Source of the DNA: Membranipora membranacea
Taxonomy: Eukaryota; Bryozoa; Gymnolaemata; Cheilostomatida; Membraniporidae
Direction: 5' to 3'
Length of the DNA: 60,000 nt
Assembly (NCBI GenBank): GCA_914767715.1
Contig: OU612065.1
Coordinates: 14,944,001-15,004,000 of the forward strand
Shown: positions 48,545-60,000 of the stretch, in pieces
Numbering within the stretch: the stretch's first letter is position 1
Layout of the letters: each line of letters begins with the position of its first letter
Program-made: the position numbers and the translations under genes
The notes under the pieces: generated by a model
What the model saw: only the letters and a program-made list of their open reading frames with translations
Told to the model about the DNA's origin: nothing
The model's database searches: none

Positions 48545-49451
48545 GTAATAAGATGCAGGTATGCTACCACCATCGAGTAGGTAACATAGCCGCTGGACAC
48601 TGTAAATAGAATAATCCACTGTTGCTCTCTGTAAATACTGGCTTGTGTTAATTTGGCATGTATGAAAGCAAATATAAATCTAACTTAACACTTTGCTTTT
48701 CCTATTTCAAGTTAAATTTGGAAATTGTCCTAATAGTTTAGGTGACATCAAAGTGATGTAATATTGGTTTGTGATGTCATACATCTCTCCCAAGTGATAT
48801 GCCGTAGCTGATCAACCTACACTATCCTGATTGGGAAGAAATGCAGAGTTTCACAGCAAACAGAGACAAGTGTTTGTTATGGAAATTTAGCCTTGAAAAT
48901 AGAATTTTATAATCAAATGTGTTCTGTACAATGTTGTAGACTTAGGAGGCAGTTTTCACCATAAGTTATCTTCCTCACCCTTGCTTGTCAACATCTGTGT
49001 TATCAAGACGTGCTATATGATAAATAATGTCTGGGGGTCTATCACTAAATTTTATTTTGTGTTGTTGACAACATTATCACACACTATTCCATACAGCACT
49101 AATGTACATGGCTGATCGTCAAGCGTTTTACATTCCCAATGTAATCCATTTGACTTGAATTGAGCAGGTTTGTCATGTAATTATATAAGAACAATATCAG
49201 TCCCTTATCAGATTTCAGCCTGACCTTCTCATAGAAACCAACTAAATCTGAGATAATTATCTAAGACAGAAATCCAATACTTTGCTATACTATAAGTTGC
49301 ATCAATAGCATGCAACGCAACAAACTGCTGTTGAGCATTAATACCCTAATGTAACCAACAAATAGTACTAATTTAATGCCATTATAAGTACGATGACTCT
49401 AACAAGCCAGTAGTGTTACGCACACAGCTCAAATGGGACATATTTTTTAAA
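48545..49451. other. Intergenic spacer between INTS14 and the Tctex1-domain gene
   Basis: The stretch contains the INTS14 3'UTR and the upstream region of the next gene on the same strand. I see no canonical AATAAA soon after the stop (AATATAAAT near 48669 is the nearest variant) and no other feature. Confidence 0.4.
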
Positions 49452-51464
49452 ATGTCGAGACGCGACAGCAATGCTGCCGTTTCATATTCAGCGCCCGAAT
49501 TTGCTAGGGAGAAGACCTCTAATTCTGATTTCCTCAGTAAAACTCGCAAAAATGATACTCAAGCACAATCACGCAAGAGAGCCGAAGAATGCGGCTTTGC
49601 ATCAAGACGTGGAACTCTGGTGGAACAGGGGCCGGTGACACCCTCCAATCGTAGAGGAACTTTGGAAGGTAAGAGCTCATATCACTGTATGACTTAACAC
49701 CTCTAGGAATGCTGCCGCTAAAGTCATTAATATTTACACAAACAGTAACAGCGCATCATACAAGTTGCTAACAGCGATGATAGAGCAAATATTTGCTAGT
49801 GTGCTTGGGCAGTCAATAAATAAAGTTGGGATGATGGCAGTGTTTATCATTTTCACCTGTTTCAATAGCTTTTGGCATCACGTACAAGTGTTATCTTTTT
49901 TATATTATAAATAATGTTTATACACTACTCAATGATTGCTGAGTTTCAATCTAAATTTTGTTGGAATTAAATTCAACCAATCATCTTAAAAACCCAACTA
50001 AATGCGACTTGTCCTTGGCAGCATGGTCATTACACTCGGGGAGAATGGTCCGCAGCTTCAACTCTGTCAGGGCTTTTACTGTACATGATGTTTGTTGCCA
50101 TATCATCGGGCCCTGATGCATTAGAGAGATCAAATTATCGAATATATAAGTGTTTATGGTCTTGCTTGCACAAACCTATCATTTACAACTGGAAGTTTGT
50201 CATACTAACATGGATGTTGCGCCAACAAGAAAGTTATCTTTTTGTCCCCGACAAAGCACAAGGGACAAAACTTCATTGCCACAAGGATATGATTTTCTCA
50301 ATCAGAGAAGACGTACGCTACCTTTGAGCTTCTACGGTTAGATATTGAACCACTTTTGTTTTCAGGGAGATATATTCTATATATACCACTTTCATTTTCC
50401 GAAAAACGAGTGACCAAAGTTTCTTTGATTGTGTTCTCTTTTTCTGATAGATAGGTATCTAGCCTACTTGATCTTTTTGATCACATCTTATGTAGATAAG
50501 AGCACCCACTGTCTGCTGTTAACCCTGTATTGACCCTTTACATCTTATTCAGGTAGTATTCATGAAGGTGAAGATTCTCTGCCCAGTCTTTCCTCTCGAC
50601 GTATCAGTAATAAATATAACAGACCATTAAGGCGAGGAAGTCTATGGACTGCATCATCCAACAGCCTTGCCATGACAAAGTCAACGACCAAATACAGTAA
50701 TACCTATCAGCTAGGGCCAACAGATAAATTTGCTGTCCCAAAATCTCTACAAGAGGTATGAAGCTTCTATTTAATAAATATGCCTATCATCACATGCTCC
50801 TTCGCATTTTTATTTGCTAATTTTGTGGATGGTTAAGTTCTCAACATTAGGCTGAACATTTGAATTGCTCCCATGTTTACTCAATAAGTCAAGCTCTTAT
50901 CACCTGTGCTCGATAGAAGCCCCTTTTGTAAGCCTAGATGAGCCCTAGATTGAGCACAAGCTCAATGCAGCCAGTTTCATATCAATCGCAGGTGCAAACT
51001 TTATCATCTGAGAAAAGGATAGTATAAAGAGACAGAGCTTGCTAAGCATCTTCCATGTAACAAGGAATAGGATGCAACTTTGTGTATACTGCCAAGTCAT
51101 TCTATGTTATGTTATGTTTGAGATTTGTTACTGGGTGAGGTTAATTACTGCACAATCATGATTTATGGTGCAGGATTATGAGAGAATCTTGGAGGAGCAT
51201 TTATCAGGAGTAGAGTACAGCCACCATAAGGCAGTTCATCTCTCAAAATCTGTCAGTGACGCCATCAAAGCCCGCTCCAAGCTAGCTCACTCTTCTCGAT
51301 ACAAGATCATCGTTCATGTGACAATAGTGGAGCGTTCTCACACAGACGCTGTACAGTCCAGCCGATGTGTATGGAACACCGACACAGACCTATCATGTAC
51401 GATGGAATATCGGAATCAATCTATATATGCTTCTGTCAGTGTATTTGCTATATATAATGAGTAG
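49452..51464 (+). CDS. Tctex1 domain-containing dynein light-chain-like protein
   Basis: The DYNLT/TCTEX1D family provides dynein light chains, several of them axonemal or ciliary. Three exons, 49452-49668, 50553-50755 and 51174-51464, join in phase to 236 residues. The first 135 or so are basic and Ser/Thr/Arg-rich, with repeated RRGTL and RRGSL boxes (possible kinase sites). The C-terminal Tctex1 domain begins DYERILEEHLSG and contains YKIIVHVTIVE and the hallmark SSRCVWNTDTDLS, ending FAIYNE. The layout (long disordered N-terminus, domain at the very end) is that of TCTEX1D1/2/4 (DYNLT5/2/4) rather than the short DYNLT1. The second-nearest upstream ATG (49413) would add 13 residues; MSRRDS was chosen as the better context. 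Confidence 0.85.
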
Positions 51465-52563
51465 AACTGGATATACACACCCCTTTGAATCTTTGAAATG
51501 GGAAACCTCTCAAATTAATCTACACACTTCTGACGTCTTCAATCTATCCTAGCCTGAATTGTCAAGACAGGGTACATCTATCTATAGGTTGAACCAATAT
51601 GTTGATAAGCATTAAAGGTTTTTGCTGGCGGCTAATTTTCTCTTTTTTTCTCTGAGTTCACCACTTTTATTACCCTTAGATTGAGTCTTGGTAACAAGTG
51701 CATCCTTATAGCATGTATTCTTGAAGGTATCTCTGTACTATATTTTATCGTCATACAACTCACCACAACCCAATATCAAATCAACAATGATTTATTTTCG
51801 TTCAATATTTGTTTTCGTATATATATATATACAGCAAAATCTTTGTCATATCTTCATATTTGAGCAATGTACTGTAGTATCTGGGGGATTTGTATTTTAT
51901 TATGTAGATAGAAATTCGTAAATTGGTAAAAATGAATTTCAGAACCATACAGATTGGATGGAGCATTTTTTCTCATCGGTTTTAGTAGTCAGCTGATTTT
52001 GCAATGTCTCCAGCACCAGCCTATACAGCTGTGACTTGGGAAACTATTTTTCTCAAAGTTGGTTAATGATTCCAGCAATGAACTAGTCAGCAACTAAATT
52101 TTGTTATTGAACAGCTATGTGAAACGGGGTTTTGGCTAAAGATCTTGAGTCGCCTTTCACAATGTCGCTGGGATTGCTGATGAAGTGTCATGTCTCTGAG
52201 AGATTGATTCCTGGTCCTTTTTAACAAATCAAGAGAGGACAACCGATAAAAGCTGATGTCAGATTAAGACTCTGAACAAAATCTATCATGTTTTAATACA
52301 TAGCAGGAGTTGTTCCCTCCTTACTCAATAAAGCACCTTGATGTGAGGTCATAGCCCGCAAAAAACTAAACCGCTGTTTTTGTATTCTTGGGCAAAAAAA
52401 GAAATGACCATCTCAAAATGACATTATGTTTCAATATTACTACTATGAAAACTATAAATAAATGTGATATGGTATCTTTGCAAAAAAAATACAAAGCAAA
52501 ATTAAAGTTTTCTCTCTGTATTATCAATTTTTGATCTCAAATACCACTAATCTTAAGGCGCAG
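51465..52563. other. Intergenic DNA
   Basis: This holds the 3'UTR of the Tctex1-domain gene and unassigned sequence. A (TA)n run is at 51818-51830. The first exons of the candidate gene that follows may be here, but I could not find them. Confidence 0.4.
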
Positions 52564-53167
52564 GGTACAGAGTCAAGTGGTTTGTTGTGGAATCTTTCTT
52601 CTCCACTCATTAGCAGTTATAAATTAACTAACTGTCAGGTTAACAGTGAGACTGGATCTTCCCAGTTGAAGAATAAGAAGGAAAGTCAAGTACTGGGTGA
52701 TATAGGAATTCATATTGATTGATGATCAAAGTAAGAGCCAAGAGAAGGAAAGACAGAACCTCTCTCCACTGACTTAACAAACAGACACACAGCAGCAGAT
52801 CCAGAGAGTCCATCAGCATCATCTTATAATTACCACTATTATTGTCATTGTGCATATAGATGATTAGTATTTTTCACAGCCACACATGACAAACTCATTG
52901 ACAGTGAGATAAAGGTATTGAACAAGGTTCCAAACCATCAGACTGTCAAAAGTGCAGTAAAGGAGTTGGAGAAGAAAGGTGAGTGTACAAAAATGTGTGA
53001 TATATCTAGGCATTATTATGTACAATAGAAAAGGGTTAATGTGTACTGATTTGTTATGAGCAGGCAGAGTTCTTCAAGCTGTGTGCAAGATCCTGACCCT
53101 GCTGCTTGGTCTACTGACAACAATTTCACTGAGAAGTCAGTTGCTGGCTGCTTTAACTCCATCTTAG
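52564..53167 (+). CDS. Candidate small gene with hydrophobic C-terminus (unidentified)
   Basis: Three exons splice in phase to a stop: 52564-52696, 52880-52978 and 53064-53167, about 111 residues. Exon 2 has a clean TTTTTCACAG acceptor and GTGAGT donor and encodes THDKLIDSEIKVLNKVPNHQ followed by a helical KELEKK. Exon 3 continues VCKILTLLLGLLTTISL, a likely membrane segment, and ends 12-13 residues later. This layout resembles a tail-anchored protein: soluble coiled stretch, one C-terminal membrane helix, short tail. The donor of exon 1 (GTGATA) is weak and no start codon was found, so the N-terminus is open. No family recognised. A chance chain is possible. Confidence 0.38.
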
Positions 53168-53460
53168 AATGCATCCTATATAACATGAGTTTCAGTCACT
53201 CGATACATGTATGTACCATGGGTGCAACAGGTTCTCTGTAGGTATATAGGGTAAGCCTACGCTCATCCAGGCAGTGTAAGTGCTTGAATTTGCTGTATCA
53301 ACCCACACCCTAACTGTAGGTCTTAAGATTTCCATGGGGATGCCGTTCTTCATCTTTTAAATCATGGGCGTTCAATAACTCAATTATCGCCTTTCCAGGT
53401 ATTTTGATGACATTACACCACATTACAGCCAAATCTAAGCTTGTCATCTGAACCAACAAT

Positions 53461-56400
53461 ATGGGAAACTGCTTCAGAGGGTCTCCGACTGATGACTTCA
53501 CACGGCTAAGGACAGATGACAATCATGATGGCAGAGATAGACGACAGACAAACACCCGTGAATTTGACAGAGAACCACCGCCTCCATACCAACAGCAGCA
53601 ACAACAACAACCTCAACACCAACATAGACGTGTAAGTGTTAATCATAATTGAATCATCATCATCAGCCATTTTCAATATTATTGACTGTTTAAATCCTCT
53701 GTAGTCTCTGAAGCTTATCTTAAATGGTTATTTTTGTCTCTCACAGTCTAGGCAATCAAGATCTACTCAACAGCAGGTGACCTATCATCCAACACCAGGA
53801 ATACAGAGGACGGCTCAACAACTAACTGAGGAGGAACAGATCAAAATAGCTCAAAGGATTGGTCTCATACAGCACCTACCTACAGGCCTTTACTATGATG
53901 ACTCAGCTAAGAAGTCCAGAGAGTAAGTTCATTGTGTTTTAGTCAGAGAAGAGTGGCATATTATCTACAGATAGTGGCTGTAGGCAAGTTATAATTTTCA
54001 CAATAGAACTTGCTGTAAGCGATGGTTTAGTCATTGAAATTATGCACAGGTTCTCCTAAGGAGTAGTACTGCTTTTGCTACTCACATCACTCACTGAAAC
54101 ATGTTCCTGCATATATAGTATATGATTAGCCAGATAAGAGGCATTGTCAGTAAAAAATCTGTTCAAACACTACAATAGGCACAATCCAGGTTTTGTTACT
54201 GTTAGCCTTCTTCCTTGTTAGGATAAGTTATCTGAAGAGGGAAGAAGATTATCCCAACAAGAGGCATTCCATCTCTATTGATGAGACCAGATCTTGCGAG
54301 TTTTTGTGGGCCTTGTTTATAAATACATCAACTCAGTTCAAAATGCAGTACCAGGTCTATTTATGAATAAATTCAAGTTGCCTATATCAGCTAAAAGAAC
54401 AAAGACACAAAGAACTCGTGAAAAGTTCAAGCATGTCAATAAATTGAGTGCATATGATGTAAAGTTCACCATGCAACTTGCACTGGTTTTAGCCTGTCAA
54501 GCAAAGTTTGACCAGTGTTATTATACAGTGATATACTCTGCAATCCTCGTATAAATAGTTAATTTGTTCAAACTCTGGAAGGATTATTGATTGCCTAGTT
54601 TGTCAAACACACGTTGCTGAAAGCACCTGTGATCATTACCTGGGCGTCTTTGTTGTCTTTGTTTATCAGGTTGATTCTGCTTAATTTTTTGGAATTTATG
54701 GTCTCCTGGAGAGTGGTCGATGCCATTACTTTTGGTGACATAACTTACTAAACTTGGGTTTCGTACTTTGTTCAGCTATCCTCTATAATAGGTGGGATTT
54801 CAGCCATAGTGTTGTCCAGCACTCTTATGATTATCAGCTGTTTAACACATTGATCAAGTTAATACTCTTGGGATGAAGATGAAAAATGTGTCAAGCAGTT
54901 AATCATTTTGCTATTTAATTCTTCATCTCAAGAATAGGGTGCCTGGCCCAATTTAAATGCAGTCAACCCAAGTTTATCTACCACAACATTGGTTTATAGC
55001 AGGTCTGCCGTTAGAATTTAAGAGTACATGTAGGGTTATTCTACCTCCAAATGCTCACAAAATACTTGTACTATTTGTCAAATACTAATGTGATAATGTG
55101 AGGGATGAACTTACGCTTGCGTAACTTACTAATGTAATTTTTGCTGGCATAGACGTCAGCAATTTAATCACATTGAAAGGCAAAAAATAGCCACTCTACT
55201 TGGCGGTTCATTTCTCTGCAACCTTTCCATAACCTGTAATTATTCCTGATATAGATATTGACATTCAAAGACCTTGTTCCAATCATGCACATCATCTATA
55301 GGCGTAAATCAGCTCAACAAGTCCAAGCTCTATTACGCCTATAGCTCTACTCTACTCAGTTGTTTCATTTATAGCACCTAGTAAAAGTTGCGAATGTTTT
55401 CATACTATACTACTATAAGCCATGCTTTTGGAACAACCCGAACCTAATTTAGTGATCATTAGCAACAGATTAGTGAAAATTTTTTTAAAAAGGGATTTTG
55501 ATTCAAAGATGAACTTTCCATTTCACACTGGTTGGGTCCTTTGTCTGATGCTTGAGATCAACCTAGCAACTGTCCTTTGTTGTTTACATTTACGATTGAT
55601 TAGTTGATAACAGTTAATTCTGTCTGTGTACTGGTATCCTGTGTTAGCACCCAAACAAAGACTGTGAATCAGTTATTTTGGTCAGCTGTTGTTTAAAGAC
55701 GTAGAAAACAGTCTTCCTTTGTTTTGGCGTTTCCTATTTTGGAAATCTAAACCTTAAACGACCTTTTGATTTGAACTGTTGCCATGATTGCACAATAATG
55801 GATACTTTCTATCAAAACATGATCCCAGGGTTACATAACAAATCGGACAAATTGACAACATAACTTTGCAATATCAGCTGTTTGTATGGTATGTTAGATC
55901 TGGGTTAGATTTAGTGACATTGAGCCTTGAGATTTCAGACCAACAACTGTCAAGCCTTATGATCACGCTCCACTACCAGGTTGTCATTCAATAAAAACAG
56001 CTGTGTATCTTCTTATTCTAAGTTAGGCTTTGGATCCTCTTTTTTTTTGTTAAACTGTGAAATAATCATGGATACTATTGAAATGGAGTACTATTTCATC
56101 ATGATACGAGTTGTGCTCTCACTGAAAATTTATGGGAAAAAATTCATGATCAGCTCATCTAAAAACATCAGGGCAGGAGACTCGCGTAGAAATGTTAAAA
56201 TCAACTGATTAAGCTTGTATAAATATTCATTACTGAATTTCGGTTAACTCTGAGCTTTGGAAAAACTCTTCATGACAATCCTTTTCTCTTTTGTAGGTGT
56301 GCGATCTGTATGATAGAGTTTGAAGTCGGAGATCAGATGAGGTTTTTACCGTGTCTCCACGCCTACCACAAAGACTGTATCGATGACTGGCTCATGCGAT

Positions 56401-56465
56401 CATTCACATGTCCGTCATGTATGGAGCCTGTGGATGCAGCTCTACTCTCATCGTTTGAGGGTTAG
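53461..56465 (+). CDS. RNF11: RING finger protein 11 (complete)
   Basis: E3 ubiquitin ligase adaptor that works with NEDD4-type ligases at endosomal membranes. Three exons, 53461-53631, 53747-53922 and 56297-56465, give 171 residues (human 154). The N-terminus MGNCF fits myristoylation at Gly2 and palmitoylation at Cys4. EPPPPYQQQ supplies the PPxY motif that binds WW domains, here followed by a Gln/His run not found in the human protein. TYHPTPG and the ubiquitin-binding-like LTEEEQIKIAQRIGLIQHLP follow. The RING-H2 domain is intact: Cys117, Cys120, Cys135, His137, His140, Cys143, Cys154, Cys157. The end, DDWLMRSFTCPSCMEPVDAA, is nearly invariant in animals. The second intron is 2.4 kb and shows no gene of its own. 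Confidence 0.96.
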
Positions 56466-57299
56466 ATAAATGCCCGACCTCACCAGAGTTTTTGTTAAAT
56501 GAGGATCTCAATATAGTGATGGGCCAATAACTTATATAATATTTTATAGCCTTTTTGTTGGCGGTCTGTGAGGGAGCTGGTGCTGGCACCTCCTCACCTC
56601 TAGTCCAGGTAGTTTAGGATTGCAGGCCACATTTGGTCTTTGATGACATCATGTCAATTTGAGCTGAGGATACCTGTGAGCATAGACCAACCATTTTTAT
56701 CTTAAAAATAAGCAAGTTTGAACAATTGAATACTTTTTTGTAGTCTTAGTGCAATGCTGACTTAGTTCTAAGTCTTGGATACTTTCTCTTCTATTCGTGC
56801 TTTTGTGCATATTTTACACTCTTAGATTTGGTATAGATTCAGCCTCATGTGCAGTGGTTTTTCTATAATAAGTCATAATCTCACCTGCATAGCTGTCAAA
56901 GAATTATTTTCATATTTCACTTTATATATTATCATCTTATCATATGTTATAAACAGTAAGGAGGCAGTACGGCTACTGTCTGTAATCAGCTGTGATTGGT
57001 CTGCTGACCATTAACTATGACTAAGGAGTAACTGGGTTACTCCTTGCTATGACTCAGCCTGATCAAGGGGATGGATCCAACTCCCTGTTCTGATGGATTT
57101 CGAACTTATTGGTTACATTTCTGAACCCAACTATTTAAATTATTGTGCACTTGTGTGTTTTGGTCTATCCAAGTTTGGTGATTGGATGTTGTAATATAGA
57201 TGAAATGGTGCTCTGTGGGTTTTGTGTGCATTGGAAAGATATTATCCTTATTTTCATGTTATATTTTGTTGTATTATTGTTTTAACTTTCAGCACGTGA

Positions 57300-57305
57300 A
57301 ATAAA
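57300..57305 (+). terminator. Likely RNF11 polyadenylation signal
   Basis: AATAAA lies about 835 bp past the RNF11 stop and some 190 bp before the stop codon of the convergent IFT139 gene, so the 3' ends of the two genes almost meet. Confidence 0.45.
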
Positions 57306-57496
57306 ACACTGTAACTATAATTATGTAAACTAAATATGCTAAAAAAATGAGCGGACGGAAATTGGAATAGTGTAAATCATATTTTAAATGAAAATTCATT
57401 CATGAGTCTTTTATGGAGTTCCATTGAGATCTATGTCTGCGCTGCGATTCAGTCGCTTGCTTCCAAAGGTCGCCCTCGACCTGTTCAGCCAGTCAA

Positions 57497-59732
57497 TTAT
57501 GTTCTTATACTGATGCGAGCTTTCTCCAAAATGTCTTTTCTGATCTTAGGATAATTAGGATGTACTTTTAAAACCTAAAATTGAAAACACACATACATAT
57601 ATGACAGCAAGGCCAGTCTGAATGCTTGAGGATGTCTGTCATTTTTCAAATTCGGCTAACATCGAAGATGACCTAACAAGACATGAGGGGATAAATACAT
57701 ATAAAATACGGACCAGAACTAGGTAAGAAATGCTCAATCATGGACTGGGAGCAAGAGTTCCCTATTGCATGTACTTACGTGGCGGGCAATGTCAATAGCA
57801 TCTACATATCTCTTTGCTTTGAGGTAGTTGAAGCCCAGTTTGTATCCTATCTGTGGGTTGTTCTTATTTCCATACTTCCAGGCCATCTCATAGTTATCAG
57901 CTGCTGCTTTAAATGACTGCTCCTTCTCCATGATAAATCCCAGGTACTCATAAGCTTTACAGCAAGACTAAAATTATAAAAAATATATCTATTACCACAA
58001 GGCACAAACGCATAGAAATTGACCTGTAGCATCATGTATGTCTAGCATATAGGTACATGGAGGAAGGTATATAGCACATAACAAATTATCTCCCTACCCT
58101 CTGAGAAAGATTCTACATAAATGACAGCATACCAAGTACAGCTTACACTGTGGAGAAACTTCAAATCCTTGAAATTGAAAGAGTTGTGGGAACAGCCTTT
58201 CAACTGAAGGCCCTCTGAGCTTATAAACTTGCAAAACAGATTCACCCAAGAATCTATGCTCTTTGGGCAACTTAAGAAACACAAAAATAAATATGGATGA
58301 GCTAAAATTTCAACATACCTTGTTGAAAGTCAGAACTCTCTTGAGCGTCTCTAGGGCTAGGTCATATTTATTGCTCTGTATGTAGATATCAGATATGAGC
58401 AGCCATGACTTCTCCAGGTCTTCTGCGTCCTCGATATTCCATGGAGATTTGACCAGACGTTTGAGCTGATTGCGGGCTCGTGGTGACTGCTTCAACATCA
58501 TATAAGCAGCCGCCATACCATATAACGCCCCAACATGATCTCTCTGTAAGATAACGCTAGAGGTGAACAGGTTTACAGGTGGCTATCTTCTTCTTCAAAC
58601 CTGTACAACTTATACGAATTAATTCAGCCAATATTATCAATCTATTCTACCATCATTATCATAATCAAACATCTGATTGAATACTTTAACATCAGATTAG
58701 TTCCTTACATTCTCAGTAGCTATCTCCATAAAGGACTGTAAAGCTCTCTCCATATTAGTTTTGGATTTAGTTTGTAACAGCATCATATTTGCCAAAAGTT
58801 TGGGTCGAATATCACCCTGCCTTGTTTTGAGATCTTTCAGTAGTTTCTCAGCAGTTCTGACAGCGAGTACATTTCTCTCCGCTTCACCTTCCGATCTGCA
58901 GCAAAGAAGATGGATGTAAGTTGAAGTAAGAAAACGACTGAGTTTTGTTTTACTGTCTTATAGGAACCATCAGGGAGATTGGACCAAACTGCCTGATACC
59001 ATCTTCAAACAGTTGAGTAATCATTGGTCAATGAATTGTCTTCTCTTATTCAAGAAAATTTTGCAAGACATCCAAGAAATGAGTCATGATCCAAACATGG
59101 CCTGGCAATCTGATAGAAAAGAAAAATTCTTCTAGAAATCAAAACCTACCAAATATTTCACAACTTAAAACTCACACTTCAGAGTTCATACTCTCAAAGA
59201 CTTCACCACCGACAGTCACATTATCAGGGTTAAGGCATATCTCTATCAGTGCATATGTAGCCTGGGCACCAAAGTCCGAGTCCTTCCTAGCCATATTGAA
59301 GCACTTTATTGCTGCATTCGGGTCCCCTGAGTGCCTAGAAGACAAGAATAAACTCTAGTACCCTATTTTTCATTAACACATTTTATTGACTACAGTTATC
59401 ATTTTGAAGAATGTTTTCCATTGGGATCTCATGATCATTAGGATTAGGATCTTAATTTTGCGTACCCAGCATTTAAAATTCTTTTGATCCAAAAAGCTCC
59501 CAGTATGTGATGAAAAAGGCCAGATCAATTTTGTTTAATTTTCAAGGTTATTGATCACAATGACAAAGATCCAAATCTTACCATAGATGGAGTCCTTTGC
59601 AGTAGTTGTACCCAGCCATCATGTTTGCGTTGGGATTTTGTGTCTCTGCTTTCTTTATGAATTCATCAGCACTTTCTAACTGCCCAGCTCTTCTCATAAG
59701 ATCAATCAGTCTACTCAGGGCATTCCAGTGAT
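57497..59732 (-). CDS. TTC21B: Intraflagellar transport protein 139, C-terminal part (gene runs off the window)
   Basis: IFT139 is a TPR-repeat subunit of the IFT-A complex, which drives retrograde transport in cilia. Six exons on the minus strand agree in phase: 59732-59582, 59334-59176, 58895-58709, 58543-58319, 57967-57779, 57574-57497, together about 329 residues. Matches to the family include [67 protein letters not shown], the TPR pair around [20 protein letters not shown], and the terminus [31 protein letters not shown] then [14 protein letters not shown]. The stop is a TAA at 57499-57497. The N-terminal three quarters of the protein (about 1,300 residues in all in human) lie beyond base 60000. 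The gene is convergent with RNF11. Confidence 0.94.
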
Positions 59733-60000
59733 CTGTGGAACCAGAACAGTATGAATACAACATCATAAAGTGAGCTAGATATGCTTATACATATGTTTTA
59801 TGTTTTGGTATCTATAAATTTAGTGATAGTTTATCTACATGGTAGGAAGAACTGAGGGTGTACAAACTCGCTTTTCTTCCGGTGCTTTTGCTAATCAACA
59901 GAAAAAACTGAAACTTTAACTCGATACTACTCTCAAAGGACACATACCAGTACTTATACCTAGAAAATAAAGCATGGTGATAATGGTTTAAAGTCATAAT
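59733..60000. other. IFT139 intron at the window edge
   Basis: The exon at 59732-59582 starts in phase 2 (the previous exon must supply one base). No preceding exon is convincing before the edge. Confidence 0.5.

Noticed and set aside
54294-54554. 86-codon frame inside RNF11 intron 2
   Set aside because: It has no splice partner or domain and lies in intron DNA between two firm RNF11 exons.

Overview
The window is nuclear DNA from an invertebrate animal. Genes are split by GT-AG introns of about 0.1 to 3.5 kb, the sequence is AT-rich, and there are many small non-autonomous mobile elements. Two genes mark it as metazoan: a COE/EBF transcription factor and a hemopexin-type matrix metalloproteinase. 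IFT139 shows that the organism has cilia. The COE gene carries only one copy of HLH helix 2, which argues against a vertebrate. I favour an early-branching animal such as a sponge, but this is an inference and was not tested.

Layout. 0.9-2.7 kb (+): internal exons of uroporphyrinogen-III synthase. 4.7-15.3 kb: mostly unassigned, with two minus-strand exon chains (5.6-6.0 and 10.5-11.1 kb) that splice in phase but belong to no family I recognise. 16.0-22.8 kb (+): a complete seven-exon secreted or membrane-anchored matrix metalloproteinase. 25.6 kb: a MITE. 27.1-37.7 kb (-): a complete COE/EBF factor with 14 coding exons. 38.6-44.3 kb: a mobile-element-rich gap containing a foldback element with a 7-bp target duplication, a tRNA-like SINE, two LINE remnants, a 129-bp duplicate of the INTS14 5' end and a second TIR element. 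44.4-48.5 kb (+): Integrator subunit INTS14, complete. 49.5-51.5 kb (+): a Tctex1-domain dynein light-chain-like protein. 52.6-53.2 kb (+): a candidate small gene with a hydrophobic C-terminus. 53.5-56.5 kb (+): the E3 ligase RNF11, complete. 57.5-59.7 kb (-): the 3' half of IFT139/TTC21B, running off the right edge.

The neighbours do not form a pathway. They are independent housekeeping, developmental and ciliary genes. DYNLT-like and IFT139 are both connected with cilia or dynein, but they are separated by RNF11 and lie on opposite strands. I found no convincing undescribed system. The best leads are the recent duplication of the INTS14 start exon beside a LINE, the unidentified exon chains, and three undescribed small TIR or foldback elements. 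Exon coordinates were derived by hand from splice sites, reading phase and recalled family resemblance, without alignments or transcripts.
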